From Amycolatopsis lexingtonensis (GTDB lineage: Bacteria; Actinomycetota; Actinomycetes; Mycobacteriales; Pseudonocardiaceae): 64,000 nucleotides of DNA. The notes under the pieces were generated by a model. The model was not told where the DNA came from. It was given only the letters and a program-made list of their open reading frames with translations, and ran no database searches. The translations under genes and the position numbers were made by a program. Each line of letters begins with the position of its first letter. The stretch's first letter is position 1. The stretch is from the NCBI RefSeq assembly GCF_014873755.1, contig NZ_JADBEG010000001.1:4094501-4158500 (forward strand). The letters are read 5' to 3'. Of the stretch, positions 1 to 57,012 are shown piece after piece.

Positions 1-22741
<22,741 letters not shown>

Positions 22742-22767
22742 GTGTCAGCTCCGTAGGTTCATCGGGG
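22742..22767 (-). promoter_or_regulatory. Ribosome binding site and 26-bp spacer between the two PKS genes
   Basis: On the minus strand the spacer ends ACGGAGCTGACAC before the ATG at 22741, giving a GGAG ribosome site at normal distance. The short spacer shows no terminator, so the genes form one transcription unit. Confidence 0.7.
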
Positions 22768-49341
<26,574 letters not shown>

Positions 49342-49477
49342 GAATCAGCAACCCATCCCGACACGACGGCGAGCGGTGCGCCCCGGTGACGGCTGCTGCT
49401 CCGGCAACCCGGCGCCCGGCGGTGTGGCCGCCCGGGGCGCGAATGTCTTTTGGTTTCCCTCGCGGGAGAGAAAGCGG
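49342..49477 (-). promoter_or_regulatory. 136-bp spacer between dehydratase and six-module PKS
   Basis: This is non-coding on both strands as far as I can see. It holds an inverted repeat TCCC-TCGC-GGGA at 49456-49467, directly after the dehydratase stop. On the minus strand this is followed by GAAACC, loosely resembling half of the polyene PAS-LuxR operator. No clear terminator is present, so read-through from the dehydratase gene is likely; an extra PKS promoter here is possible. Confidence 0.35.
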
Positions 49478-50509
49478 TTACCAGACGGCGGCGGTGAGCG
49501 CCTCACCGAGGTCCAGCTCACGGCTGGTCTGGTTCAGGTCGGACTCGACCATCATCCGCATCAGTTCTTCGAAGGTCACGACCGGTTTCCAGCCGAGCTC
49601 GGTGCGGGCGCGCGTCGCGTCGGCGCAGAGCACCTCGACCTCGGCCGGGCGCACCAGGCTCGGGTCGATGACGACGTGGTCGCGCCAGTCGAGCCCGACG
49701 GAGGCGAACGCGATCTCGGCGGCCTCGCGGACGGTGTGCATCCGGCCGGTGCCGATGACGTAGTCGACGGCTTCGTCCTGCTGCAGCATCAGGTGCATGG
49801 CGCGCACGTAGTCGCCGGCGAAACCCCAGTCGCGGACCGCGTCGAGGTTGCCCAGCCGCAGTTCGTCCTGCACGCCGAGCTTGATCCGCGCGACCGCGCT
49901 GGAGATCTTGCGGGTGACGAACTCCATCCCGCGCCGCGGCGACTCGTGGTTGAACAGGATGCCCGAGACGCCGTACATCCCGTACGACTCGCGGTAGTTG
50001 CGGGTGATGTAGTGGCCGTAGGCCTTCGCGACGCCGTACGGGCTGCGCGGGTGCAGGATCGTCCGCTCGTTCTGCGGGGTTTCCGCGGCCTTGCCGAACA
50101 TCTCCGACGACGAAGCCTGGTAGAAGCGGATCCCGCCGCCGGTGGTGGGCCGCGACTTGTCGAGCCCGCAGACCATCCGGATCGCTTCGAGCACGCGCAG
50201 CGCGCCCATGCCGTTGACGTCGGAGGTGAGCTCGGCCTGCTGCCACGACATCGGGACGAAGGAGATCGCGCCCAGGTTGTAGACCTCGTCCGGCTGCACC
50301 AGGTCCACCGCCGCGACCAGGCTCGCCTGGTCCAGCAGGTCGCCGTTGACGAAGCTCAGCTCCGTGGCGAGCTTGCTGATGCGCAGCTTGCGTGGATTCG
50401 CCTGGCCGCGCACCAGGCCCCACACCTGGTACCCCAGGCCCAGCAGGTACTCGGCGAGGTAGGAGCCGTCCTGCCCCGTGATGCCCGTGATCAATGCTCG
50501 TTTCGTCAT
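49478..50509 (-). CDS. gmd: GDP-mannose 4,6-dehydratase (NysDIII/AmphDIII-type)
   Basis: This 343-aa short-chain dehydrogenase/reductase family enzyme converts GDP-D-mannose to GDP-4-keto-6-deoxy-D-mannose, the first committed step to the polyene amino sugar. The NADP-binding glycine motif is GITGQDGSYLAE (residues 9-20). The catalytic segment ASSSEMFG lies near 132-139, and the YxxxK pair is Tyr158 and Lys162 in SPYGVAKAYGH. HESPRRGMEFVTRKIS is typical of the GDP-mannose dehydratase subfamily. The ATG at 50509 is preceded by GGGAGA. A longer upstream reading frame exists but has no family similarity. It is transcribed toward the PKS genes and is divergent from the aminotransferase; nystatin-type clusters also place DIII beside I. 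It could alternatively serve GDP-rhamnose or perosamine synthesis. Confidence 0.93.
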   Translation of the reverse strand: MTKRALITGITGQDGSYLAEYLLGLGYQVWGLVRGQANPRKLRISKLATELSFVNGDLLDQASLVAAVDLVQPDEVYNLGAISFVPMSWQQAELTSDVNGMGALRVLEAIRMVCGLDKSRPTTGGGIRFYQASSSEMFGKAAETPQNERTILHPRSPYGVAKAYGHYITRNYRESYGMYGVSGILFNHESPRRGMEFVTRKISSAVARIKLGVQDELRLGNLDAVRDWGFAGDYVRAMHLMLQQDEAVDYVIGTGRMHTVREAAEIAFASVGLDWRDHVVIDPSLVRPAEVEVLCADATRARTELGWKPVVTFEELMRMMVESDLNQTSRELDLGEALTAAVW

Positions 50510-50704
50510 GGTTCTCCCACGTCCACCGGCCGGCTGCGCCCACGGCTTCCCGAGACTGCCGCTGATCGGATCCCATTGGACAACCCGCCGACTCGGGAAA
50601 ACATTGGAGAATCCCGGTGATCCGCCGCGATCACTGGTGTTTTCCAGTCGCGGCCGGCCCCATTCTGGCGCTTTCCTCCCATCCCCGAGCCGAGCGAGGA
50701 ACCG
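50510..50704. promoter_or_regulatory. Divergent promoter region between dehydratase and aminotransferase
   Basis: This 195-bp non-coding region must drive both sugar genes. It contains the direct repeat CATTGGAnAA at 50574 and 50602 (28 bp apart) and the inverted repeat ACTGG-6-CCAGT near 50632-50648. Two half-sites match the known PAS-LuxR (PimM) operator CTVGGGAWWTCCCBAG: CTCGGGAAA at 50592-50600, and TCCCGAG at 50548-50554. The plus-strand ribosome site is GAGGAA just before 50705. Confidence 0.45.
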
Positions 50705-51760
50705 ATGGCCTTTGCCTACCCCGTGTCCCAGCCGTACCTGACCGGGCGGGAGAGCGACTACGTCACCGAAGCGGTCGGCACGGGCTGGATCTCCGCGCAG
50801 GGACCGTTCGTGCCGCGGTTCGAGGCGGCTTTCGCCGAATGGAACGGCGTCGCGCACGGCGTCGCTTGCTCGTCGGGCACGGCGGCGCTGACGCTCGCGT
50901 TGCGCGCGCTGGGCATCGGCCCGGGCGACGAGGTGCTGGTGCCCGAGTTCACCTTCGTGGCTTCGGCGTGGGCGGTCACCTACACCGGCGCGACGCCGGT
51001 GTTCGTGGACTGCCGCGACGACCTGACGATCGACCCCGCCGGTGCCGAGGCCGCGATCACGCCGCGCACCAAGGCGATCATGCCGGTCCACGTGCACGGC
51101 CGCCGGTGCGACATGGACGCCGTCATGGAGCTGGCGTTCGAGTACAACCTGCGGGTGGTCGAGGACACCGCCGAGGCGCACGGCGTCCGTCCGGTCGGCG
51201 ACATCGCCTGCTTTTCGCTGTACGCCAACAAGATCGTGACGGCCGGCGAGGGCGGGATCTGCCTGACCGACGACCGGCGCCTGGCCGCCCAGATGGCGCA
51301 CCTGCGCGGGTTCGCGACCGGCAAGGCCCACGACTTCGTGCACAAGAACCTGGCCTACAACTTCCGGATGACCAACCTGCAGGCGGCCGTCGCGCTGGCC
51401 CAGGTCGAGCGGCTGGACGAGATCCTGGAACTGCGCGCGCAGATCGAAAAGCGCTACGACGAGCGCCTGGACTTCCCCGGGATCACGCGCATGCCCGGCC
51501 GGGACGTGCTGTGGATGTACGACCTGCTGGCCGAGGACCGCGACGAGCTGAAGGCCCACCTGGCCGCGGCGGGCGTCGAGACGCGGGTGTTCTTCCCGCC
51601 GATGAGCCGCCAGCCGATGTACCTCGACCCGTCGTGGCGCGCGCTGAACGCGGCGAAGTTCGCGGCCGCCGGCCTGTGCCTGCCGACCCACACCGGACTG
51701 TCCGAAGCGGACCAGGACTTCATCGCCGCCCGCGTCGCGGAGTTCTACGGCGCCCACTGA
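50705..51760 (+). CDS. DegT/DnrJ/EryC1-family sugar-nucleotide aminotransferase (NysDII/AmphDII-type)
   Basis: This 351-aa PLP-dependent enzyme is expected to aminate the keto-6-deoxymannose made by the neighbouring dehydratase. The product would be GDP-mycosamine (3-amino), as for NysDII and AmphDII, or GDP-perosamine (4-amino). The N-terminus (AFAYPVSQPYLTGRESDYV) is of the perosamine-synthase type. The PLP-binding Lys176 lies in SLYANKIVTAGEGG, and the ring-contacting Asp154 in VVEDTAEAHG. ACSSGTAALTLAL forms the phosphate-binding region. The start at 50705 has a GAGGAA ribosome site. It is divergent from the dehydratase and convergent with the PTS operon. Sequence alone does not fix the regiochemistry, and no 3,4-ketoisomerase is seen; polyene clusters generally lack an identified one. 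Confidence 0.9.
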   Translation: MAFAYPVSQPYLTGRESDYVTEAVGTGWISAQGPFVPRFEAAFAEWNGVAHGVACSSGTAALTLALRALGIGPGDEVLVPEFTFVASAWAVTYTGATPVFVDCRDDLTIDPAGAEAAITPRTKAIMPVHVHGRRCDMDAVMELAFEYNLRVVEDTAEAHGVRPVGDIACFSLYANKIVTAGEGGICLTDDRRLAAQMAHLRGFATGKAHDFVHKNLAYNFRMTNLQAAVALAQVERLDEILELRAQIEKRYDERLDFPGITRMPGRDVLWMYDLLAEDRDELKAHLAAAGVETRVFFPPMSRQPMYLDPSWRALNAAKFAAAGLCLPTHTGLSEADQDFIAARVAEFYGAH

Positions 51761-51761
51761 G

Positions 51762-51850
51762 AAGCGCCCCAATGTGGCGTTGGTTGCGTCCAGCGCACCC
51801 AATGTGGCGTTCGGTGCGTCTGACGCACCGAACGCCACATTGGGGCGCTT
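51762..51850. repeat. Nested palindromic repeat with AATGTGGCGTT arms
   Basis: An inner perfect inverted repeat has 23-bp arms at 51798-51820 and 51822-51844, with a 1-bp centre. An outer arm at 51762-51781 (AAGCGCCCCAATGTGGCGTT) is the perfect reverse complement of 51831-51850, so two alternative folds exist. The motif occurs as one inverted and two direct copies. It resembles a mobile palindromic (REP- or MITE-like) element; it could also act as a terminator for the aminotransferase. Confidence 0.75.
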
Positions 51851-51872
51851 GGGGCGAGCGGCCCTGGACGTG

Positions 51873-51906
51873 GAGAAGCGCCCACCGGGGGTGGTGGGCG
51901 CTTCTC
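51873..51906. terminator. Bidirectional hairpin terminator, 14-bp perfect stem
   Basis: Arms 51873-51886 (GAGAAGCGCCCACC) and 51893-51906 pair perfectly across a 6-nt loop. No long T-run follows, which is normal for high-GC actinomycete hairpin terminators. It lies between two converging genes. Confidence 0.7.
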
Positions 51907-51916
51907 GGGTGGGGCT

Positions 51917-51956
51917 CCGGCGGGCCGCCCGCACAGTGGGACAGACGGCCCGCCGG
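51917..51956 (-). terminator. Hairpin directly after the HPr gene
   Basis: CCGGCGGGCCG at 51917-51927 pairs with 51946-51956 across an 18-nt loop, 13 bp past the HPr stop on the minus strand. It likely ends the PTS operon transcript. Confidence 0.6.
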
Positions 51957-51969
51957 AAGTTCGGGGCGG

Positions 51970-52254
51970 TCAGCCCGCGGGCTGCTCCGCCGAATCGAGG
52001 TCGCGGGCCAGCAGCTCGACGACCTGCGTCACCGCGTCCTCGGCACCTTCGCCTTCCGCCGTCACCAGCACCTCTTCGCCGCCGCGGACGCCGAGGGCCA
52101 TCAGCGCGAGGATGCTGGCCGCGTCGACCAGCTGGTTCTCGTCGCGGCCGATCTTCACCGGGACCGGCAGGCGCCCGGCCAGCTCCACGAGCAGCTTCGC
52201 CGGCCGCGCGTGCAGCCCGACGGGCGAGCCGATCACCACTTTCCTACTGGACAT
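51970..52254 (-). CDS. ptsH: Phosphocarrier protein HPr
   Basis: This 94-aa cytosolic carrier receives phosphate from enzyme I on a histidine and passes it to EIIA proteins. His15 lies in the canonical SPVGLHARPAKLLVELA. The later AASILALMALG segment corresponds to the region of the regulatory serine in Firmicutes HPr. Length is normal for the family. It is the last gene of the operon, 24 bp downstream of the enzyme I gene, and is followed by a hairpin. Confidence 0.95.
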   Translation of the reverse strand: MSSRKVVIGSPVGLHARPAKLLVELAGRLPVPVKIGRDENQLVDAASILALMALGVRGGEEVLVTAEGEGAEDAVTQVVELLARDLDSAEQPAG

Positions 52255-52278
52255 CAGGATTTCCCCATCTCGTGAACG

Positions 52279-53946
52279 CTAGTCGACCGACCGGGCCGAG
52301 AACTCTTCGACGACCTTCCGCGCCGACGGCACGTCCGGTGCCCCCAGCACTTCACCGGCCAGGATCCGGCACTGTTCCAACGTGTAGTCCTTCAACGCGG
52401 CCCGCACCGCCGGGACCGCGGACACCGACATCGACAGGCTGGTGATGCCCAGCCCCGCGAACACCGGCGCCAGGCCGGGGTCGCTCGCCGCTTCGCCGCA
52501 GATACCGGCGGGCTTACCCGCTTCCTGCGCCGCCGCGGCGACGTTGGCCACCAGCGCCAGCAGCGCCGGCTGCCACGGGTCCAGCAGCTCCCCCAGCTCG
52601 CCGAGCATGCGGTCGGCGGCGTAGGTGTACTGCGAGAGGTCGTTGGTGCCGATGCTGACGAAGTCGACCTCCGCCAGGATGTCCCGCGCCCGGATGGCCG
52701 CGGCCGGCACCTCGATCATCACGCCGACCTTGCCGATCCCGTGTTCGCGGGCCAGTTCGCGGAACGCCGCCGCCTCCGCCGGGGTGGCGATCATCGGCGC
52801 CATCACCCGGACGTCCGCGTCGTGGTCGCCCGCCGCCAGGCTGATCGCCGCCAGCTGCGCGGCGAGCAGGCCCGGGTTCCGGACGCCGACGCGGTAGCCG
52901 CGCACGCCCAGCGCCGGGTTCGGCTCGTCCTCGGTGTTGGCGAACGGGATGTACTTGTCGGCACCGGCGTCGAGCGTGCGGATCACGACCTGGCGGCCGG
53001 AAAACCCGCGCAGCACTTCGCCGTACGCCGCCCGCTGCTCCTCGACCGTCGGCGCCTCGGTGCGGTCCAGGAACAGGAACTCGGTGCGGAACAGCCCGAC
53101 CCCTTCGGCGTCGGCCGCCGCGTCGGACGCCGCCCCGCCGGCGCTGCCGACGTTGAGCAGCAGCTTGACCGGGTGGCCGTCCGCCGTGGCACCGGGACCG
53201 CTGTGGGCCGCGAGCTTTTCCTTCAGTGACGCCGCTTCCGCTTCGATCCAGTGGACGTAGTCGTCGTCCGGGTCGACGGCGACCGTGCCGCGCGTGCCGT
53301 CGACCGCGATCCGCTGCCCGTCCGCCAGGCCCGCGGCGCCGGCGCAGCCGACCACCGCGGGGATCCCCAGTGCCCGGGCGACGATCGCCGTGTGGCTGGT
53401 CGGGCCGCCCTTCTCGGTGACGATGCCGAGCACCTTCGCCGGGTCGAGCAGCACCGTGTCGGCCGGCGCGATGTCCTGGCCGACGAGGACGAACGCCCCG
53501 TCGACCGCCGGGATGCCCGGCTGGGCCAGGCCGAGCGCGGCGGCGATGGCCCGGTCGCGGATGTCGATCAGGTCCGCCGCCCGCTCGCCGAGGTAACCGC
53601 CGATGGCCTCCAGCGCGGCCACGTGCTTGCCGAACGCGTCGCGGATCGCCCAGGCGGCGGGGCGGCCGCCTGCCACCCCGTCCGAGATGCCGGTCCGCAG
53701 CGACGGGTCCTGCGCCATCATGATCTGGGTGTCCATGATGGACTTCGACTCGCCCGACACCGAAGCCGCGCGCTTCTCCAGGTCCGCCACCGCCGCGTCG
53801 AGCGCTTCGGTCGCCGCCGCCAGCTCCGCTTCGGGAGCCGCCGGGGCGTCCCAGTGCTCCGGCAGCACCGGGGGCGGCGTCAGCCGCACCACCGGGCCGG
53901 CGGCCGCGCCCGGGCTCGCCGGGTTGCCGCGCAGTTCGTCAACCAC
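52279..53946 (-). CDS. ptsI: Phosphoenolpyruvate-protein phosphotransferase (PTS enzyme I)
   Basis: This enzyme uses phosphoenolpyruvate to phosphorylate itself and then HPr. The active-site His is in GGPTSHTAIVARALG (about residue 187). The C-terminal PEP-binding barrel shows FRTEFLFLDR, the signature GTNDLSQYTYAADR, and the Cys of KPAGICGEAASDP. I chose the GTG at 53946 because AGGAGG lies 9 bp before it, giving 555 aa; a GTG nine codons further upstream would overlap that ribosome site. Neighbours are the zinc dehydrogenase gene (34 bp upstream) and ptsH (24 bp downstream). Placing the general PTS proteins inside a sugar-specific operon makes the operon self-sufficient. Confidence 0.95.
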   Translation of the reverse strand: MVDELRGNPASPGAAAGPVVRLTPPPVLPEHWDAPAAPEAELAAATEALDAAVADLEKRAASVSGESKSIMDTQIMMAQDPSLRTGISDGVAGGRPAAWAIRDAFGKHVAALEAIGGYLGERAADLIDIRDRAIAAALGLAQPGIPAVDGAFVLVGQDIAPADTVLLDPAKVLGIVTEKGGPTSHTAIVARALGIPAVVGCAGAAGLADGQRIAVDGTRGTVAVDPDDDYVHWIEAEAASLKEKLAAHSGPGATADGHPVKLLLNVGSAGGAASDAAADAEGVGLFRTEFLFLDRTEAPTVEEQRAAYGEVLRGFSGRQVVIRTLDAGADKYIPFANTEDEPNPALGVRGYRVGVRNPGLLAAQLAAISLAAGDHDADVRVMAPMIATPAEAAAFRELAREHGIGKVGVMIEVPAAAIRARDILAEVDFVSIGTNDLSQYTYAADRMLGELGELLDPWQPALLALVANVAAAAQEAGKPAGICGEAASDPGLAPVFAGLGITSLSMSVSAVPAVRAALKDYTLEQCRILAGEVLGAPDVPSARKVVEEFSARSVD

Positions 53947-53980
53947 CGTTGGTCGCCTCCTCAGGGTCCGCACGCACCGC

Positions 53981-55036
53981 TTACGCGGAAACGGTGCCCG
54001 GCTCGATCGTCACCTTGATCGCCTCGCCGCTGCTGACGATGTCGATCGCCTTCAGCACGTCCGACAGCGGCAGGTGGTGGGTGATCAGGTCGTCGACCGG
54101 CACCTTGCCCGAGGAGATCAGCTCGATTGCCTGGCGGTTGTGGTCCGGGCTGGACCCGTTGGCGCCGTAGATGGTCAGCTCCCGGTAGTGCACCAGGTTC
54201 GAGTCGCACGCGATGATCGGGTTGTCCTTCGGCAGGCCGCCGAAGAAGCTGATCCGGCCGCGGCGCGCGGTCATCTTCAGCGCGTCCTCCTGGGCCTTGC
54301 CCGCCGCCGCGGCCGTGATGACCACGTCGGCGCCGTCGCCACCGGTGAGCTCGAGGACCTTCTCGACCACGTCGACCTCGCTGCCGCAGATCGCGGCGTC
54401 CGGCTTGACGAGCTCGGCCGCCAGGTCCAGCCGGTTGCGGTTGAGCTCGACCAGGTAGACCGCGGCCGCGCCCTTGGCGCGGGCCAGCCGCACGTGCAGG
54501 CAGCCGATCGGGCCGGCGCCGACGACCACGACGACGTCGCCCTCGCCCACCTGCGCGAAGTTCTGTCCGTTGAGGACACACGCGAGCGGCTCGGCGACCG
54601 AAGCCTCGGCGTAGCTGACGCCGTCGGGGATCCGGTTGACGCCATCGACCTTGAGCACCTGCTTCGGCACGATCATGTACTCGGCGAAGCCGCCGTCGAA
54701 GTGGTAGCCCATCGACAGCTGGTTCGGGCAGACCTGCTGCAGCCCCTTGCGGCACTGCTTGCACTCGCCGCACGGGATGGCGGCGATGACCTGCACGCGG
54801 TCACCGGCCGACCAGCCCGACACGCCGGCACCGGTTTCCACGACCTCGCCGGCGATCTCGTGGCCGATCACGCGCGGCGGGTCGATGTGGTGGTGCCCGT
54901 GCCGGAAGATCTTCAGGTCGGTACCGCACGTCGACGTGTTGTGCACGCGGATCTTGATCTCGTCCGGGCCGGGCTTCGGCTCGTCCGCGTCTTCGACCCG
55001 CAGATCACCCGGCGCGTAGAAACGTGCCACCTTCAT
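53981..55036 (-). CDS. Zinc-dependent polyol or polyol-phosphate dehydrogenase (sorbitol dehydrogenase/GatD-like MDR family)
   Basis: This 351-aa medium-chain dehydrogenase is of the sorbitol/L-iditol and galactitol-1-phosphate dehydrogenase type. The catalytic zinc site includes Cys37 (TSTCGTD) and His59-Glu60 (VIGHEIAGEV). Structural zinc cysteines are 89, 92, 95 and 103 (PCGECKQCRKGLQQVC). The NAD-binding motif is VVVVGAGPIGCL, near residue 175. Its start overlaps the EIIA stop by 4 bp (ATGA), so the two are translationally coupled. Because the substrate arrives phosphorylated through the PTS, a hexitol-phosphate is the likely substrate (inference). It replaces the unrelated MtlD usually paired with mannitol PTS genes. 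The exact polyol is not determined. Confidence 0.85.
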   Translation of the reverse strand: MKVARFYAPGDLRVEDADEPKPGPDEIKIRVHNTSTCGTDLKIFRHGHHHIDPPRVIGHEIAGEVVETGAGVSGWSAGDRVQVIAAIPCGECKQCRKGLQQVCPNQLSMGYHFDGGFAEYMIVPKQVLKVDGVNRIPDGVSYAEASVAEPLACVLNGQNFAQVGEGDVVVVVGAGPIGCLHVRLARAKGAAAVYLVELNRNRLDLAAELVKPDAAICGSEVDVVEKVLELTGGDGADVVITAAAAGKAQEDALKMTARRGRISFFGGLPKDNPIIACDSNLVHYRELTIYGANGSSPDHNRQAIELISSGKVPVDDLITHHLPLSDVLKAIDIVSSGEAIKVTIEPGTVSA

Positions 55037-55488
55037 CGGGAAAACTCCTCGTCCACTTCGTTCAACAGTCGCAGGATCGTTTCGGCGTCCGGGGCCTCGC
55101 GCAGCTGCTTGACCTGTTCGGCGTCCATCAGGATCCGGGCCAGCGAGGACAGGATCCCGACCTGCTCCGAACCCTTGGCCGCGATGCCGACGCAGAGCCG
55201 GACGTCGTTGCCGTCCCAGTCGACCCCGGCGGGGAACTGGAGGATCGCCAGCGCGGTGCGCTTGACGTACTTGCGGGATTCGTCGGTGCCGTGCGGGATC
55301 GCGACGCCCTCGCCGAGGTAGGTCGACACGGACTTCTCGCGTTCGTGCATCGCGTCGAGGTACCCCGGCTCCACCGCCCCCAGTTCGAGGAGCTTCCGCC
55401 CGACCTGGGCGATCGCGTCCGCCTGGTCGGGGGCGGTGCAGCCGATGAGCACCGACTCGGGCCCGAGGATGGTGGCGTCAGTCGGCAA
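55033..55488 (-). CDS. PTS EIIA component, mannitol/fructose family
   Basis: This 151-aa cytosolic EIIA takes phosphate from HPr on His66, in GEGVAIPHGTDESRKYVKRT, the mannitol-family active-site signature, and passes it to EIIB. Length and fold region match MtlF-type free EIIA proteins. The start is a TTG overlapping the end of the EIIB gene by 11 bp. An internal GTG at codon 13 would cut the conserved ILGPESVLIG start of the domain. Its end overlaps the dehydrogenase gene. Confidence 0.9.
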   Translation of the reverse strand: MPTDATILGPESVLIGCTAPDQADAIAQVGRKLLELGAVEPGYLDAMHEREKSVSTYLGEGVAIPHGTDESRKYVKRTALAILQFPAGVDWDGNDVRLCVGIAAKGSEQVGILSSLARILMDAEQVKQLREAPDAETILRLLNEVDEEFSR

Positions 55489-55786
55489 GGGAACCGCCGT
55501 CCCGGATCGCCTGCTCGACGCGGTCGAAGACCGGGTCGCCGAGGAAGCTCTGGAAGCCCAGGATCACCGCGCCGGTACCGGCCTTGCGGGCCCGGCTGAC
55601 CAAAGTGGACTGGCACAGCACGACCTGCGCGTCCGCCGGGATCTCGTTGACCGGGGTGTGCTCGACCTTGACCGAGTACGGCTTCAGCCGCTTGGCCAGC
55701 TGGGAGGCGACCATCACGCTGCTGCCCATGCCGGCGTCGCAGGCGATGATGACCTTCTTGACTTCCTTGCCTTCGATGCTGCTCAT
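55478..55786 (-). CDS. PTS EIIB component, mannitol family
   Basis: This 102-aa protein carries the phospho-cysteine loop KVIIACDAGMGSSVMVAS (Cys16), typical of mannitol-type EIIB, and hands phosphate to the sugar bound by EIIC. The ATG at 55786 is chosen because the domain starts there; the reading frame upstream (to 55858) is unrelated to the family. In E. coli MtlA this domain is fused to EIIC, while here it is separate, 34 bp after the EIIC gene. Confidence 0.92.
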   Translation of the reverse strand: MSSIEGKEVKKVIIACDAGMGSSVMVASQLAKRLKPYSVKVEHTPVNEIPADAQVVLCQSTLVSRARKAGTGAVILGFQSFLGDPVFDRVEQAIRDGGSLAD

Positions 55787-55820
55787 CCTCGTGGTTCCTT
55801 CCTTCGATCGACGGTGATCG

Positions 55821-56933
55821 TCACGCCACCGAGCCACCGGCGGCGATCGCCGCGGCACGTTCTTCCTTGCGGGCGTCCCGCCCGAACTTGAGCAGCACCG
55901 CCGCGACGATGAACGACACGGCCGCCGCGATCACGACACCGGCGACCACGCCCAGGTAGCCGCCCTTCGGCGTCACGGCGAGCACCGCGATGATGCTGCC
56001 CGGCGACGGCGTGGCGGTCAGGCCCGCGTTGAAGATGCTGAACGTCGCGACACCGGCCGCGCCACCGGCGATCGCGGCGAGGATCAGCCGCGGGGTCGCC
56101 AGGATGTACGGGAAGTAGATCTCGTGGATGCCGCCGAGGAACTGGATGACGATCGCGCCCGGCGCGGTGGCCCGTGCGCTGCGGGCGCCGAAGAAGGTCA
56201 GCGCCAGCAGGATGCCGAGACCGGGGCCGGGGTTCGGCTCGATCAGGAACTCGATCGCCTTGCCGTCCTTCAGCGCGTCCGCCACCCCCAGCGGGCTCAG
56301 CACGCCGTGGTTGATCGCGTTGTTGAGGAAGAGGACCTTGGCCGGCTCGACGATGATCGAGACCAGGGGCAGCAGGTGCGCGTCGATCAGGCCCTGCACG
56401 CCGCTGCCGAGCGCCTTGGTGATGCCCTGCACGACCGGGCCGATGCCCAGCATGCCCAGCACCGCCATGATGCCGCCGATGATGCCGGCGCTGAAGTTGT
56501 CGACCAGCATCTTGAAGCCCGGCGCGGTCTTGCTGCCGACCTTCTCGTCCCACAGCTTGATCAGGAAACCGCCCAGCGGGCCCACGATCATCGCGCCGAG
56601 GAACATGGGGATCGACGCGCCGACCGCGATGCCGACCGTCGCGACCGCACCGACGACCGCGCCGCGCTGGCCGTGGACCATCCGGCCACCGGTGTACCCG
56701 ATCAGCACCGGCAGCAGGAAGTTGATCATCGGGTCGACGAGCTCGGCGATGTGCGCGTTGGGCGCCCAGCCGCTCGGGATGAACAACGCGGTGATCAAAC
56801 CCCAGGCGATGAACGCGCCGATGTTCGGCATGACCATGCCGGCGAGGTGCCCGCCGAACCGCTGGATGCTGACCCGCGCGCGTTCCGCCCTCGACGGAGT
56901 GGCTTCCTCTTCGCGCTCCGCAGTGGTAGTCAT
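55821..56933 (-). CDS. mtlA: PTS EIIC membrane permease, mannitol-type
   Basis: This 370-aa integral membrane protein translocates and releases the polyol while it is phosphorylated. The mannitol EIIC signatures NNAINHG (204-210) and GIHEIYFPY (268-276) are both present. Hydrophobic segments begin near residue 30 and continue to a lysine-rich C-terminus without the EIIB domain. The ATG at 56933 has an AAGGAAG ribosome site; the longer frame upstream to 57275 lies over the kinase gene and is spurious. It is 79 bp downstream of the kinase gene. The mannitol signatures are convincing, but arabitol, sorbitol or another hexitol is possible given the unusual dehydrogenase. Confidence 0.9.
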   Translation of the reverse strand: MTTTAEREEEATPSRAERARVSIQRFGGHLAGMVMPNIGAFIAWGLITALFIPSGWAPNAHIAELVDPMINFLLPVLIGYTGGRMVHGQRGAVVGAVATVGIAVGASIPMFLGAMIVGPLGGFLIKLWDEKVGSKTAPGFKMLVDNFSAGIIGGIMAVLGMLGIGPVVQGITKALGSGVQGLIDAHLLPLVSIIVEPAKVLFLNNAINHGVLSPLGVADALKDGKAIEFLIEPNPGPGLGILLALTFFGARSARATAPGAIVIQFLGGIHEIYFPYILATPRLILAAIAGGAAGVATFSIFNAGLTATPSPGSIIAVLAVTPKGGYLGVVAGVVIAAAVSFIVAAVLLKFGRDARKEERAAAIAAGGSVA

Positions 56934-57012
56934 CGTTGGCTTCCTTTTCTGGGAAAGGGGTTGGGGAGGGATCGCCATCCGGCGATGGCGGTGAGCGGTC
57001 CGGGACGGCGCG

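Larger units (their letters stand above)
51761..51969. other. 209-bp convergent intergenic region with three hairpins
   Basis: This is non-coding DNA between the ends of the aminotransferase (plus) and the HPr gene (minus). Nearly all of it consists of inverted repeats: a palindromic repeat cluster at 51762-51850, then hairpins at 51873-51906 and 51917-51956. The arrangement suits bidirectional termination. Confidence 0.8.

Noticed and set aside
50510..51934. N-terminal extension of the dehydratase reading frame across the aminotransferase gene
   Set aside because: The glycine-rich NADP motif needs to be at the N-terminus, and the ATG at 50509 has a good ribosome site. The extension lies antisense to a clear aminotransferase.
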